This document shows, piece after piece, positions 16,607-26,800 of a stretch of 41,237 bases of DNA. Under the pieces are notes generated by a model. The model was not told the origin of the DNA, searched no databases, and saw only the letters and a list, made by a program, of their open reading frames with translations. The first letter of the stretch is position 1. The number at the start of each line of letters is the position of its first letter. Origin of the DNA: Terriglobia bacterium (GTDB taxonomy: Bacteria; Acidobacteriota; Terriglobia; 20CM-2-55-15); the NCBI GenBank assembly GCA_036496425.1, contig DASXLG010000100.1:1-41237 (forward strand), written 5' to 3'. Made by a program: the position numbers and the translations under genes.

Positions 16607-17647
16607 TCAATTTCGCTCGATTACCCACGCGGGGAGCGCCTGCAGAAAGCGCTTGTCCCGTGAATCGGGCAGGTTTCCATACACCTCGTTAAACTCGTAT
16701 TGAGCCGCTCCCGCGAGACCATGCGCCAACTGTCTGGCATAGTGCAGAGAACCATATGCTTTCATGCGTTCAAGCACCCACAAGACGTCTTCGTGGGTTC
16801 GGAGATCGCGCGGTTGTGCAAGGATCACATGCAGGCGATCGCGTTCAGGATCCGTGACTCTCGACAAAAGATGAATCAACATGAGCGTGCGCTTGCCTTC
16901 TCGAATGTCGCCGCCGAGTTCCTTGCCGTAGGCGGCCGGGTCGCCCTCGAGATTGAGCAGATCGTCCTGGATCTGAAACGCGGCGCCAAGAAAAAAGCCG
17001 AACCGGATACATCTGTCGGGGTCGATCCATCCCTTTCCTCCGATGAGAGTACCCATCCGGCTGGGGTGAATCGTGGTGAGCCAGCAGGTCTTCTTCAGGA
17101 CCATCAGGAGGTAATCCTGTTCAGCCACGTCGATAATGTTGTCACGTCTCCAGCCGAGTTCGAAAGCCTGACCTTCGGCAGACTCGCGCGCCATGCGCTC
17201 GGTGTCCTCCAGGATGCGGAGCGACAGCTCGGGTCCCAGCAGATGGCGGTTGTCGAGCAGGGGCCGCATTGCGAGCAGCGAAAGAGTGTCTCCCACGTTT
17301 ATCGCAATGGGAACGCCGGCGGATTGGTGCATCGCGGGCTTGCCGCGGCGCTGTTCGCTTTCATCTTCGATGTCGTCATGGATCAACATGGCATTGTGAA
17401 TCAACTCGATCGAGGCAGCCGTGCACAGCGCCAGCTCCGTCGGCGTACCAAAAGCTCGAGCCGTCGCTATGCAGAGACTCGGACGGAATGCACGGCCGCC
17501 GCGACGGGGGTAATCTGCGACCAGATCATAGAGATAACGGCGCGGCTCAACGGCCGGAAGATACTTGAAAAGAATTGTTCGTGTGGCGTCACCGTATTCC
17601 TTCAGGATCGATGACACCAAGCCGCCGCCAGGAGCAGATGCAGTCAT
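16607..17647 (-). CDS. Trans-polyprenyl diphosphate synthase
   Basis: A 346-residue, all-helical enzyme with both aspartate-rich motifs of trans-isoprenyl diphosphate synthases: DDIED at 91-95 (first motif) and DDLLN at 228-232 in FQIQDDLLNLEGD (second). It also has GGRAFRPSL near 50-58 and KKTCWLT near 185, all standard for the family. It condenses isopentenyl diphosphate with allylic diphosphates. The residues before the first motif are small or moderate (Ala at -5, Met at -4), which in the family is compatible with a C20 or longer product; this is inference. It lies 11 nt after the small-protein gene and 10 nt before the double-ADC gene, so it belongs to the same transcript and probably supplies the prenyl substrate for the cluster. 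Confidence 0.92.
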   Translation of the reverse strand: MTASAPGGGLVSSILKEYGDATRTILFKYLPAVEPRRYLYDLVADYPRRGGRAFRPSLCIATARAFGTPTELALCTAASIELIHNAMLIHDDIEDESEQRRGKPAMHQSAGVPIAINVGDTLSLLAMRPLLDNRHLLGPELSLRILEDTERMARESAEGQAFELGWRRDNIIDVAEQDYLLMVLKKTCWLTTIHPSRMGTLIGGKGWIDPDRCIRFGFFLGAAFQIQDDLLNLEGDPAAYGKELGGDIREGKRTLMLIHLLSRVTDPERDRLHVILAQPRDLRTHEDVLWVLERMKAYGSLHYARQLAHGLAGAAQYEFNEVYGNLPDSRDKRFLQALPAWVIERN

Positions 17648-17658
17648 CAGAAGCCCGC

Positions 17659-18387
17659 TCAGTCTCCGCGCGATTCGTGGATGACGACCGTCAGGTCCCC
17701 GACGGTACGGCGGTCCCCGATACTTCGAATGGACCCGTAGTAGCAGCCCGCAGGCTGGCCACTATCGATCTTCACAGTGACAACAACGCGGCCTGGCGTC
17801 CGGCTGATCGAAACAGCGTCTCCGGAAAGCGGCTCCGGGGCGCCTTGACGAAAAAGCGGATCGACCATAATTTCAGAATGATCCGCTCCCGGCCCCAGGT
17901 TCGCGATAACCTCGGCAGGCCGCGTCGATAACAATTGGATGGCGACCGCCGGTGTTGTCTGTGCCTGCGCGGAAGCCGCTCCAGCCGGATTCCAGGCTTG
18001 CTGCGGCCAGCCCCCTGGAACGAAAGAAGACCACGCGTCCATCCACGTGCGCATCGCCATCAGCCATTGCTCGGTGAAAGGCGGCATGGCGCCCCAGGGG
18101 TTTTGCCAGCCGTAATTGTTCGCTCGTTTGTCGTTCATCGGACCTCGCCTGTCTTGGTAACTATTATTGTTGTTTGCCGCCTGGTACCCACGGCGCAAAT
18201 ACTCCTCGATGACCTCGTATGCGGTTCGGACACCGTTTTCCAGCGCGCCATCGGCCGGCGTCCCGGATTTCGGCTGCTCGCGCGATTCTTCCGGCGCAGA
18301 CGGCCTCAAAAACGCCGAGAGCGGATTGCGAATGGGACCGCTCCGCACAGGAGGCACGCGTCTCTGCCTTGAATGCGGCTTACTCAT
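17659..18387 (-). CDS. Small unrecognised cluster protein, paralogue of the one at 35219-35938
   Basis: A 242-residue protein with no family I can name. The first part is basic and disordered. A helix ENGVRTAYEVIEEYLRRG follows, then Asn-rich and Trp-rich segments with an amphipathic helix (EQWLMAMRTWMDAWSSFVPGGW), and a C-terminal beta-rich domain (RPAEVIANLGPGAD to VGDLTVVI). The helix and the beta domain both align with the protein at 35219-35938. The start at 18387 has an AGGA-type site; the longer TTG frame to 18411 is unlikely. A second in-frame ATG at 18138 has a better site (GAGGT) and would make the protein begin like its paralogue. Phasin-like surface binding to a lipid or polymer granule is only a guess, based on the tryptophan-rich helix. 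Confidence 0.65.
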   Translation of the reverse strand: MSKPHSRQRRVPPVRSGPIRNPLSAFLRPSAPEESREQPKSGTPADGALENGVRTAYEVIEEYLRRGYQAANNNNSYQDRRGPMNDKRANNYGWQNPWGAMPPFTEQWLMAMRTWMDAWSSFVPGGWPQQAWNPAGAASAQAQTTPAVAIQLLSTRPAEVIANLGPGADHSEIMVDPLFRQGAPEPLSGDAVSISRTPGRVVVTVKIDSGQPAGCYYGSIRSIGDRRTVGDLTVVIHESRGD

Positions 18388-18457
18388 CCATCCTGCCTGT
18401 TGACGGGACAACCCAGCGTGTCATGTGTGGAGGGGCATAATACCACCGCCGGGTCAT

Positions 18458-21400
18458 TCACACACCACTCTTCAGCGCTTCGAGCATGATTTTTGCTTCA
18501 CGGAGATCGGGAGTGTCGAAGCCTTCCTGAAACGCATCGTAGGCCTTTGCCAATTTGTCACACTCCTCAGACGATGAGCCCACCTCCCGCCGGAGCCGGC
18601 ACAGACTCACAAGCGAACGTAACTCCAGCATTCGGGCCTCCTGGCTGCCGGCGCGGTCGATGGCCTGGCGGATTGAGGCCTCCGCTGCGGCCAGCAGGGC
18701 ACCCTTTTCAGGAACAGCCGCACTCGCTTGTGCAAAAAGAAATTCACCTTTCAGGCGGTAGAGCTCCGGCTCGAACAGTCCCTCACCATTCCCGGCAGCA
18801 AACTTCATGGCCGTGTCGAGTGTATTGAACGCATCATTCCACTGCCCCGCCTTCCACTCCGCACCGGCGAGGACGCAATAGAGCCAGTTCAATTGGATGC
18901 CGTTTCCGGCCGCACGATAACGGCGGATCGCGTCGCGTATCTGCACCATACCCTGAGCAGGTTCTCCCAACTCGGACAATGCCCAACCGCGGTATATCGT
19001 GATCATCGGCTCATAAAACCCAAGACGCTCCTCATGCACGACTCGGAGCGCCTCTTCAGCGCACGCGAACGTACGGTTCACATCGCCTTGCAGATAGTAG
19101 ATCGCGGTTCTGTCCGTCAAAGAAAAGCCAATGGAAGGCGGATGGCCGATTTCGCGCGCGAGTGCCACGCCACGTTCTCCGGCAGCTTTCGACCGTTCAG
19201 GAAAACCAAGCATCCAGAGCGCAGTTTTCTGATAGGACAGCAATCCGACACCCGAAGACAGGCCCATCATCCGCACGATGATTTGCTCGCGCTCCATATC
19301 GAGCATCGCCAGCCCCTCGTTCGCATACTTGTCGGCAAGCCGGAAATCGCCGTGGTAACAGTAGACGGCCGAATAATCCTGCAAAGCCATCGTCAGCAGG
19401 AGAGGGTTGCCGCTGGCTTGCGCCATCTCGAAAACCTGCGAGGCGAGCTCAATCGAGGAAGTGACGCGTCCGGCGACAAAGTGATAACCAAAGGTGCCGG
19501 TCGCGACCGTGAACCGGTGTGGCGTATCGCCAACGATATCCACCAGCTTTGCGGCTCGCCGGTACACCAGATCGAGATTGACGGATGCCCAGCTCTCAGC
19601 AGCGATCAATGCAGGAATCAAAAGGACCAGGAACTCCAGCTCCTGACGAGGGCGTTCGGCTTCAGGTAACTGGCCCACCAGCTCAAGCCCGCGCTTCAGA
19701 TGCGTGATGGCTTCGTGGTTCGCCGCACGGCTCACAGAGAGTTGGCCGGCCTGCAACCAGAATTTCACGGCATCCTGCGTTTGTCCTGCCGCGGTGAAAT
19801 GTTCCGCTACGAGTTCAGGGTGCTGTTCGGCGGTTTCAGAGAAGCTGCTCAGCAGCGCTTTGGCAATGCGCTCATGCAGAGCGCGGCGAGACTTTCTCAG
19901 CAACGACTGGTACGCGGCATCGCGGACGAGAGCGTGCTTGAATAAATAGATCTCTTCGAGGGCGTTACTGTCGCGATAAATCAGTTCCGCCCGGGCCAGC
20001 CGGTCGAGGCCACTCCTTAACTCAAGCTCATCGGTCTCGGCAACGCGGCTCAGCAATGCAAAGCTGAATTCCCGGCCGATGGTTGCCGCAAGTTGAGCAA
20101 GGCCTTTCGCCGGACCCAGCCGGTCCAGGCGGGCGCTGAGCGAAGCCTGCACGGTCGATGGAATCAAGCCCGGAGGCAGCGGCCCCGACAGCTCGAAGCG
20201 GTCGGCCCGCTCGACCAGCACGCCCAATTCGAGCACCGCCTTCGTGACTTCCTCCACAAACAGCGGGACGCCTTCGGTGCGCGCAACGATCTGACTCAAC
20301 ACTTCCTGGGGTATCGATTTGCCGTGCGCTACCCGTACCGCCATCGAAGTTGTATCTGCAGGAGCGAGGCGGCTGAGCGCCAGCGATGAAACCCGGCCGT
20401 TCACCGGCCATGGTGCTGCGAAATCGGGCCGGAACGTGAGGACGACCAGCAGCGGCGACGCCGCAAACTCTCCGATCACGGACGTCAGCCACTCCAGGGT
20501 TGTCGGGTCCACCCAGTGCAGATCTTCGATAATCCAAACGGCCGCCCCTTGCCGGGTCACGGCAAACAACCACGCCGACAGTGTTTGCAGGGTCCGTTCG
20601 CGTTTCTTCTGCGGCGAATAGTTGAGCAGCAGGTCTGCTTCGCTGCCCGGGATCCTCAGCAGTTCCGCCATCAGCGCAAACGCCTCGGCTGAGAGGATGC
20701 CGCGTTGCCCAAGGTAGGCCTCCAACGTCGCGCGTTTGCCGGCGTAGGTTGTCTCGCGGGTAAACCCGAGAGCCCGCTCGATCGAACCGATGATGGGAAA
20801 CAAAGGAGTATTTTGTGCGTATGGAGTGCAGAAGCATTCCAGAACGGTTGCGGACTGGCGCTGGACCTCCTCGCGAAGCGAATCGACAATTCTGGACTTG
20901 CCGATACCGGCTTCACCCTGCACAAGTACGGCATGCCCACCCGAAGTCGAAACGGTGTTCCAGCGGCTTTTGATTGTAGTGAATTCTTCGTCACGCCCCG
21001 TAAGCGGGGTCAAGCCGCTGCGCCGTTCGACGTCGAGACGGCTTGCGGCGCCGGTCTCTCTCAGGACCCGGTGCAACGTGACCGTTTCGGAGAGTCCCCT
21101 GATGTCATGTGCACCGCGGTGGATAAAATCAAAATATCCCCGGACGATACGATATGTATCGTCGCTGACCAGCACCGTGCCCGGCTCTGCGATGTTCTGA
21201 ATTCGCGCTGCCAGATTCGGCGTTTTGCCGACCGCAAGCTGCTCGCGCCGGTCGGCGCCTCCAACTTCACCGACCACGACGGGGCCGGTATGGATTCCCT
21301 GGCGGATATTGAGTGAGATGCCGCGCTCGCTACGCAGCCGGCCGGCAACCGGCACCAGATCCTGGATGATCTCCAATGCAGCTCGAACAGCGCGGCGGGC

Positions 21401-21709
21401 ATCGTCTTCGTGCGCGGCGGGATAGCCGAAATAGGCAAGCACTCCATCACCCAGGTACTGAGCGATGTATCCATCGTGCCTCCGGATCGCAACCTCGCAG
21501 ATCGATTGGTACATACTCGTCACTTCGCGCAGATCTTCCGGTTCGAGAGACTCTGCAAGGGAGGTCGATCCGACGAGGTCGCAAAAGAGAACGGTCAACT
21601 GTCGAAGTTCGGCTTCGGTCTCTGCAGAAGCCGGACGCAACGGTGTCCCGCAATGCCCGCAGAACTTTGTCCCACCGGGATTTTCTCCGCCGCAATTTCC
21701 ACAGCGCAT
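18458..21709 (-). CDS. Class III nucleotide cyclase fused to AAA ATPase and TPR domains
   Basis: A 1083-residue cytoplasmic protein. It starts with a zinc ribbon (CGNCG...CGHCG, 3-21). A class III cyclase domain follows (about 36-215), with metal-binding D44 (FCDLVGST) and D88 (YLGDGVLAYFG) and the transition-state pair N165/R169. Then comes a STAND-type ATPase with Walker A GEAGIGKS (265-272) and a WIIEDLHWVD Walker B region, and a long TPR-like helical tail. The N-terminal part should make cAMP or cGMP; the rest senses a ligand or partner. ATG at 21709 is chosen over 21739 because GGAGAG lies 7 nt upstream. It sits inside the lipid cluster between the glycine-rich ADC gene and the small-protein gene, so it may control that pathway. 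Confidence 0.9.
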   Translation of the reverse strand: MRCGNCGGENPGGTKFCGHCGTPLRPASAETEAELRQLTVLFCDLVGSTSLAESLEPEDLREVTSMYQSICEVAIRRHDGYIAQYLGDGVLAYFGYPAAHEDDARRAVRAALEIIQDLVPVAGRLRSERGISLNIRQGIHTGPVVVGEVGGADRREQLAVGKTPNLAARIQNIAEPGTVLVSDDTYRIVRGYFDFIHRGAHDIRGLSETVTLHRVLRETGAASRLDVERRSGLTPLTGRDEEFTTIKSRWNTVSTSGGHAVLVQGEAGIGKSRIVDSLREEVQRQSATVLECFCTPYAQNTPLFPIIGSIERALGFTRETTYAGKRATLEAYLGQRGILSAEAFALMAELLRIPGSEADLLLNYSPQKKRERTLQTLSAWLFAVTRQGAAVWIIEDLHWVDPTTLEWLTSVIGEFAASPLLVVLTFRPDFAAPWPVNGRVSSLALSRLAPADTTSMAVRVAHGKSIPQEVLSQIVARTEGVPLFVEEVTKAVLELGVLVERADRFELSGPLPPGLIPSTVQASLSARLDRLGPAKGLAQLAATIGREFSFALLSRVAETDELELRSGLDRLARAELIYRDSNALEEIYLFKHALVRDAAYQSLLRKSRRALHERIAKALLSSFSETAEQHPELVAEHFTAAGQTQDAVKFWLQAGQLSVSRAANHEAITHLKRGLELVGQLPEAERPRQELEFLVLLIPALIAAESWASVNLDLVYRRAAKLVDIVGDTPHRFTVATGTFGYHFVAGRVTSSIELASQVFEMAQASGNPLLLTMALQDYSAVYCYHGDFRLADKYANEGLAMLDMEREQIIVRMMGLSSGVGLLSYQKTALWMLGFPERSKAAGERGVALAREIGHPPSIGFSLTDRTAIYYLQGDVNRTFACAEEALRVVHEERLGFYEPMITIYRGWALSELGEPAQGMVQIRDAIRRYRAAGNGIQLNWLYCVLAGAEWKAGQWNDAFNTLDTAMKFAAGNGEGLFEPELYRLKGEFLFAQASAAVPEKGALLAAAEASIRQAIDRAGSQEARMLELRSLVSLCRLRREVGSSSEECDKLAKAYDAFQEGFDTPDLREAKIMLEALKSGV

Positions 21710-21745
21710 ACCGACTCTCCGTCTGCCCAAAGCGGACACACGACG

Positions 21746-22792
21746 TTATTCGGCCAAGGCACGGGGATAACTAAGTGTTACGGGCAGTCCCGTGATAATG
21801 AACGCACCCCAGGGTTCGGTATCTCCTATTGGGCTGATATCCGAAACTGCACCGCTCAATCCCGGGATGAACGCATCACCTGATTCCAGCCGTACCGATG
21901 CCGGCGTCAATCGCATCGTCTGCTCCTCAAACGCGCGATCGAGGAACGATACCACGAGTCGATCTGCATACCGCAGGCCAAGCAAAGGATGAGACTGAGC
22001 AGTTATGACATGCGTTGCGGCGGAATACACGGCGGAGGCCGGCATTGGCGGAGCTGCGCGGCTGATGATCCGGAGCGGCGGGCCCGTCGAGCCCGTCATC
22101 ACTTCAAGCGCGCCGTCTTCCGTCCAGGTACCGGAAGCGCGCGATTTCCTGTATCCCCACCCGACAAGCCATTCGCCGAGCAGTGATGCCGCACTATCGG
22201 TGTATGCGGCGAGGACCAGGGTAAAATCGCGGGCTCGCCCAGCTTGCTCATAACAGCAAGGAACCGTCACGATGATCTCATTGTAGGTCCCGACCATGCG
22301 CGAATTATTCTCGCTGGTCTTGCGGCCCATCGCAGCCGCCCAATGTGCGCCGCGAACAGCGCCCTCGGCCGCCATCAGGCCTGCTCCGGCAACGGACCCG
22401 GCCACTGCGCCAGCTGCGGCGCCCCACCACCAGCCTAACGGGCCAAGACCGATTCCCAGGGTCCCGCCGGCGGCCGCTCCCGCGGCGCCGCCAAGTCCTG
22501 CTCCCAACACCGCACCTGCGCTGCCGCCGACTCCGAGTCCGGCGGAACTGCCTGCGATCTCCCATAAGTCATGTGCGTCGAGTCCGCCCACCTGAATCAA
22601 ACCGTTTTGAACGCGCCAGATTTCCAGAATGATGGGATGGCGGCCTTGCGGGACCTGCGGAAGGCGGGGCAACGAGAGCGGAGGGCTCTGTGGCAGGCAC
22701 TGCTGAAGCTGATGAGAATCGACCAGCAGAGGACAGACCAGCGAATCCAGCCGGGCAGTACTGTAAGTCGGAGGCCGCGGAAGCGCTGTCAC
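21746..22792 (-). CDS. ADC-like protein with a glycine-rich hydrophobic insert
   Basis: A 348-residue protein. The C-terminal part has ADC-family features: E172 in GTYNEIIVTVP, a YTDS strand and GEWLVGWGYRK with K216 in the position of the ADC Schiff-base lysine (the usual PKK reads RKS). Between the first strands and this core lies a 65-residue stretch (about 80-145) made almost only of Gly, Ala, Leu and Val with GxxxG repeats (GLGVGGSAGAVLGAGLGG and onward), like a glycine-zipper membrane hairpin. Such an insert is unusual and suggests membrane or lipid-surface attachment. The start is GTG at 22792, overlapping the stop of the upstream reductase-like gene by 4 nt (GTGA), so the two are translationally coupled. 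Substrate is unknown. Confidence 0.7.
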   Translation of the reverse strand: MTALPRPPTYSTARLDSLVCPLLVDSHQLQQCLPQSPPLSLPRLPQVPQGRHPIILEIWRVQNGLIQVGGLDAHDLWEIAGSSAGLGVGGSAGAVLGAGLGGAAGAAAGGTLGIGLGPLGWWWGAAAGAVAGSVAGAGLMAAEGAVRGAHWAAAMGRKTSENNSRMVGTYNEIIVTVPCCYEQAGRARDFTLVLAAYTDSAASLLGEWLVGWGYRKSRASGTWTEDGALEVMTGSTGPPLRIISRAAPPMPASAVYSAATHVITAQSHPLLGLRYADRLVVSFLDRAFEEQTMRLTPASVRLESGDAFIPGLSGAVSDISPIGDTEPWGAFIITGLPVTLSYPRALAE

Positions 22793-23838
22793 AGGTCTTC
22801 GCGCATCGCGCCGTCGAATGACAGTGCGAAATCCGGTCCGTAGATCCTGGAGGGCGTGTGAAAACCCGGTTTCAATTCACCAGCCAAGCATCTTTCGGCA
22901 ATCGCGACTGCGCTCAGCGCGGTAAACCAATACACGTCACCGGTCTGCAACCGCGATCTCGCCGATCCTCCGCAGCCGTCGAACGCTTCGACGACCAGCG
23001 CGCCCCAGCCCTGATTTCTCTCAGGAGGCGAAGGATCAGGGGCAAGCCAATCCAATTGCGCCTTAATCAGACCTTGGATTGCCGGCGTGGAAATCAGCCA
23101 ACCCCAATACTGATTGGCCGTGATCGCAGACCATATCGGGAGGGTTGCGCACAGGTAAGTCTCGACGTCCGGAATGCCTGTACTGAAGTAAGCCGAGGAG
23201 ACGTCGGCGAGACTTACCGCGAGACTCATCTGGGGGCCCTGACCATAATCGAACTGGTGTACGAGAGAACCCGCAGCGACGCGCGCCAGAATGCCCCGGC
23301 GTCGAACGAGTACTCCCTGGCCATTCATCCCGATGCAGGTTTTCAACGAACCGCGCGAGGATGGCTGAGATTTATGGAATCCCAGCTTCAACGCAGTCGC
23401 GCCGGGCAGGCGGCGCGCCACGTGCGCCGCCAGGCAATCGGACGCAACGACTTCAAAGCCGACCGCCGGCATCAACATCACGCCGCGGCGCGCGGCTGTA
23501 TCGTCGTGTGCCGCCGCCTGTTCGATGACTTCAGGTTCTCCTGTAATGTCGAGATAGTGCGTCCCTGTGGAAAGACAAGCATCTATCAGAGCCGATGCCG
23601 TGGTCGAAAAAGGACCTGCAGCGTTGAGCAGGACAGGAGCGGAGGCGGTCATCGCACGAAGACTAGCCGGCTCGTCCACCCGTGCGATCTTCCATTCGAG
23701 ATCGTTCGACGACGCCATGAATTCCACAGCCTGCCGATCCCGGCCGGCGATCAAGGGCCTCAATCCCCGGGCGAGCGCCCTTCGCACGATCAATTGACCG
23801 GAATACCCGGTGGCGCCGTAAATCGCAAGAGTGGACAT
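22789..23838 (-). CDS. Saccharopine-dehydrogenase/trans-acting-enoyl-reductase-like protein
   Basis: A 349-residue NAD(P)-binding protein. The Rossmann start is canonical (LAIYGATGYSGQLIVRRAL, then IAGRD), followed by VLLNAAGPFSTTASALIDACLSTGTHYLDITGE, the characteristic block of the saccharopine-dehydrogenase-like/TER group. It is somewhat shorter than mycobacterial trans-acting enoyl reductases, which work on polyketide-type lipids. Residues after about 170 are less conserved. It starts 12 nt after the receptor gene and overlaps the next gene by 4 nt, so it is a core cluster member. Likely role: reduction of a C=C or C=N bond in a lipid or related intermediate, using NADPH (inferred from the family). 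Confidence 0.85.
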   Translation of the reverse strand: MSTLAIYGATGYSGQLIVRRALARGLRPLIAGRDRQAVEFMASSNDLEWKIARVDEPASLRAMTASAPVLLNAAGPFSTTASALIDACLSTGTHYLDITGEPEVIEQAAAHDDTAARRGVMLMPAVGFEVVASDCLAAHVARRLPGATALKLGFHKSQPSSRGSLKTCIGMNGQGVLVRRRGILARVAAGSLVHQFDYGQGPQMSLAVSLADVSSAYFSTGIPDVETYLCATLPIWSAITANQYWGWLISTPAIQGLIKAQLDWLAPDPSPPERNQGWGALVVEAFDGCGGSARSRLQTGDVYWFTALSAVAIAERCLAGELKPGFHTPSRIYGPDFALSFDGAMREDL

Positions 23839-23850
23839 CTTCTGCCCGGC

Positions 23851-26800
23851 TCAGAATCCCAACCGCAAAGCGAAGCTGATGTACCGCGCAGGATAAGCGG
23901 ACGCAAACGCAAGCGGTTGGCTGAGCTGTGAGATGGAAGTTGGAGCAAAGCCTGTGGCAGTGTATGGACCGTTCAGCAGATTTCCACCATTCGGAAGAGT
24001 GAAATTGGGATCAGCCGGAACGATGTTGTTGACCGCAGCAAAGTTCGTCCGGTTGAGCAGATTCTGAAATTGCGCGATGAGTTCCAACTTCCGTCCCCTT
24101 TCTCCATTGAAGTACAGGGATTTCGCAACTCTCAAGTCAACAGTCTTGTAGGAATCGCCTCGCCCCTCATTCCGGGGTTCATTCCATGGCCGCGCTTCGC
24201 TGGTATGTCCGATCGTCCCGTTGCCCGACAAGCCTCCCAGACCGGGTGCCAGAAGAGTGAATGGAACTCCGGACCTCAGGACAACGATCGGCGAAATAGA
24301 AATGCCGGCCAGAACCTTGGATTGAGAGGGAGTCATGTAGACCGCGTTTGCGACGAAATTGTGCGTCACGTTAAAATCCGAAACAGACCAGTCTCTCCTC
24401 AACTGGTCGGGACGAAACGGGACGCTCAGATTACTGAAATCGCTTGTATTGTCTTCTGCGCGGCTGAGCGTGTAATTGGCGTTGAACTGCAAACCATGGC
24501 TGAAGCGTTTGCTCAATGAAGACGTGAGTCCGTGGTACACGCCGCTGCCGACAGGCGACCAGACGTCGTTGACGAAAACCAGCGAATTCGGCACACCGGC
24601 TGTTGTTCCAGGCTGGGGACCATAGCATGGCCCAACGAACGGATCGATCACCGCCGTGAATTGCGCAGGGTTCACGAAGTTACACGGAGCTTCCTGGTAA
24701 TTGCCGGCGGTTACCTGCTGGATGTGAACGCTTCGATAGTAGCTGTATCCGAGCTCGATCGACAGGTTCGGAGCGATTTCGCGCGCGATGCTTGTGCTCG
24801 CCTGGACGGTGTATTGCGGTTTGAAACCCGGATCCAATGTTGAAAACACGCTTCCAAATGCCGTCGGACCCGGAGGGTTTATCGCCCAGCCTATGGACGC
24901 GAGGTCGGCGGGACTGAGTGCGGGATTCGGATCAGGCCCTGTCGCTTTTGACCTGGCGACCGCCCAGGCAGCGAAGATGGAAGGAAACGGCGGCGACGGG
25001 AGGCTGGCCGATAATGCGCCCTGGTTGATATATTTCCCGCTGGTGCCAAGGGTATTCACGTAGAAGGGCACCATGAAGAGAACCGGAGCAACGAACAGCC
25101 CCCCACCCGCGCGGACGACGGTTTTTCCTGTGCCCGCCGGATCCCATGCAAGGCCTGCACGCGGCGAAACATAGACGCTGTGCGGCACCGGCGCAGGCGC
25201 GGCGTCGTAGTCCAGCCGCGCTCCGTAGTTAAATGTCAGCTTTGGAGAAATTTTCCACGTGTCCTGCGCGTAAACGCCGAGATGGTGGTCCCAGCCTTTC
25301 CATTGAGTATTCGAAGAGGGACTGGCCTGAATCAAAGAGAGCGGTGTGCCGGCAAGGAAGGACTGCACCGCCGTCAAATTCGTCGATGATGGCCCGCCCG
25401 CTGGATAACCCTGGCTCAGGTTGAAAGCGGCGAGATTTGCCTGCACCGCCTGAGGCAAAAGCGCAATCAGGGGGATAGCACCATCCGCGAAACTCCACTG
25501 GCCGCCAAACCAGACGTTTTCGGAAACGTTGTAATGGTCGGGCTGATATGAGCCGCCAAATTTAAAGCTGTGGGCCTTGCGCAGCAAAACAGCATTGTCG
25601 TCGAATTGAAACCGCTTCACGTTCGCACCGTACGGCAATGAAAACGGATTCCCCAGAACAATCGAATTCGCGGTCAGAAGGTCGATTTCCGCCCGCTCCG
25701 GATAGGGAGTGCCGGCTGTGGCAAGATCTTGCGGCACGGCTTGCACGCGAAGAACGTTGACGAACTTCGGACTGAAAGAGTGGGTCCAGGCGGACGTCAC
25801 CGTATAGTCCGTTCGCAGATCGAACGTGGAGGTCGGCGGCTGCGGAACCACGCTATCCGTCTCGTGCATCAATGAAAAACGCGCCATGATGCTGTCACGG
25901 ACAGACGGCTGATAATCGACCCGGGAAACCCAATTGTTGTAGCGGCCTCGCGGCGTGTTGAATCCGGGCGTACCGCGAACCGCAGCAAGTGTCGAGATAA
26001 TTCCGTCAAATGTCCCCTGGTTTGGAAGAACAAGAGCGCTCAGGATCGGGTCTGCGAGCGGCGCCCCTAACACGGGTGAGGCGAGAAGAGTAGCGCCCAA
26101 GGGCGCTGCCGCGGTGCCGGAATTCGCCAACTGGGTCAAATAACAAAGCTGGCTGACCTGTGCGGGCTGCCCGGGACACTTGCCGCCACTGTAACCATTG
26201 GTTTGAGCGCTTACAGACTGAAACTCCGCTGTGCCTGAGTAATTCTGCGAAGTCGCCGAATCGAGCTTCTGATTTTCGTAGGCGGTGAAAAAGAACAGCT
26301 TGTCGTGCCTGATGGGTCCGCCAAGCGTGAAGCCGGAAATAGCGCTTTGTTCGAAAAGGTTCGAACCGGGATTGATCAGCCGGTTGAAATAGTTAACGGA
26401 ATCGGTATTTCTGTTGTGGAAGTAGGAGTAAACGCTGCCGTGCAGTGTGTTTGTCCCGCTCCGCGTCACGACATTGATGGCCGTGCCCACCGTATTTCCG
26501 AATTCCGCCGCGAAAGAACTTCGGTTTACCTGAAACTCCTGCACTGAATCCAAGGGCACGTTGCGCACTCGCGGCGCACCCGAGCCGTAATCGTTCTCGC
26601 CGCCATCAATCGTAATCAGGTTGTTACGACCGTTGCTGCCGCCTATGGAGAATCCGGAAGCGAGATATCCGGTACCGACGCTGGGATCCTGTATTGAAGG
26701 CGTATTCGAACTTGCCACGCCCGGAACGGTATAAATAAGGTCCGTGAAGCGGCGGTCGATATTTGGAAGATTCTCGACTTGAAGCTGGTTGACGGTGTTT

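Noticed and set aside
22300-22560. Plus-strand Pro/Ala-rich frames as a secreted protein
   Set aside because: They mirror the glycine-rich segment of the ADC-like gene on the other strand, whose frame is supported by its 4-nt overlap with the upstream gene and by ADC motifs further on.
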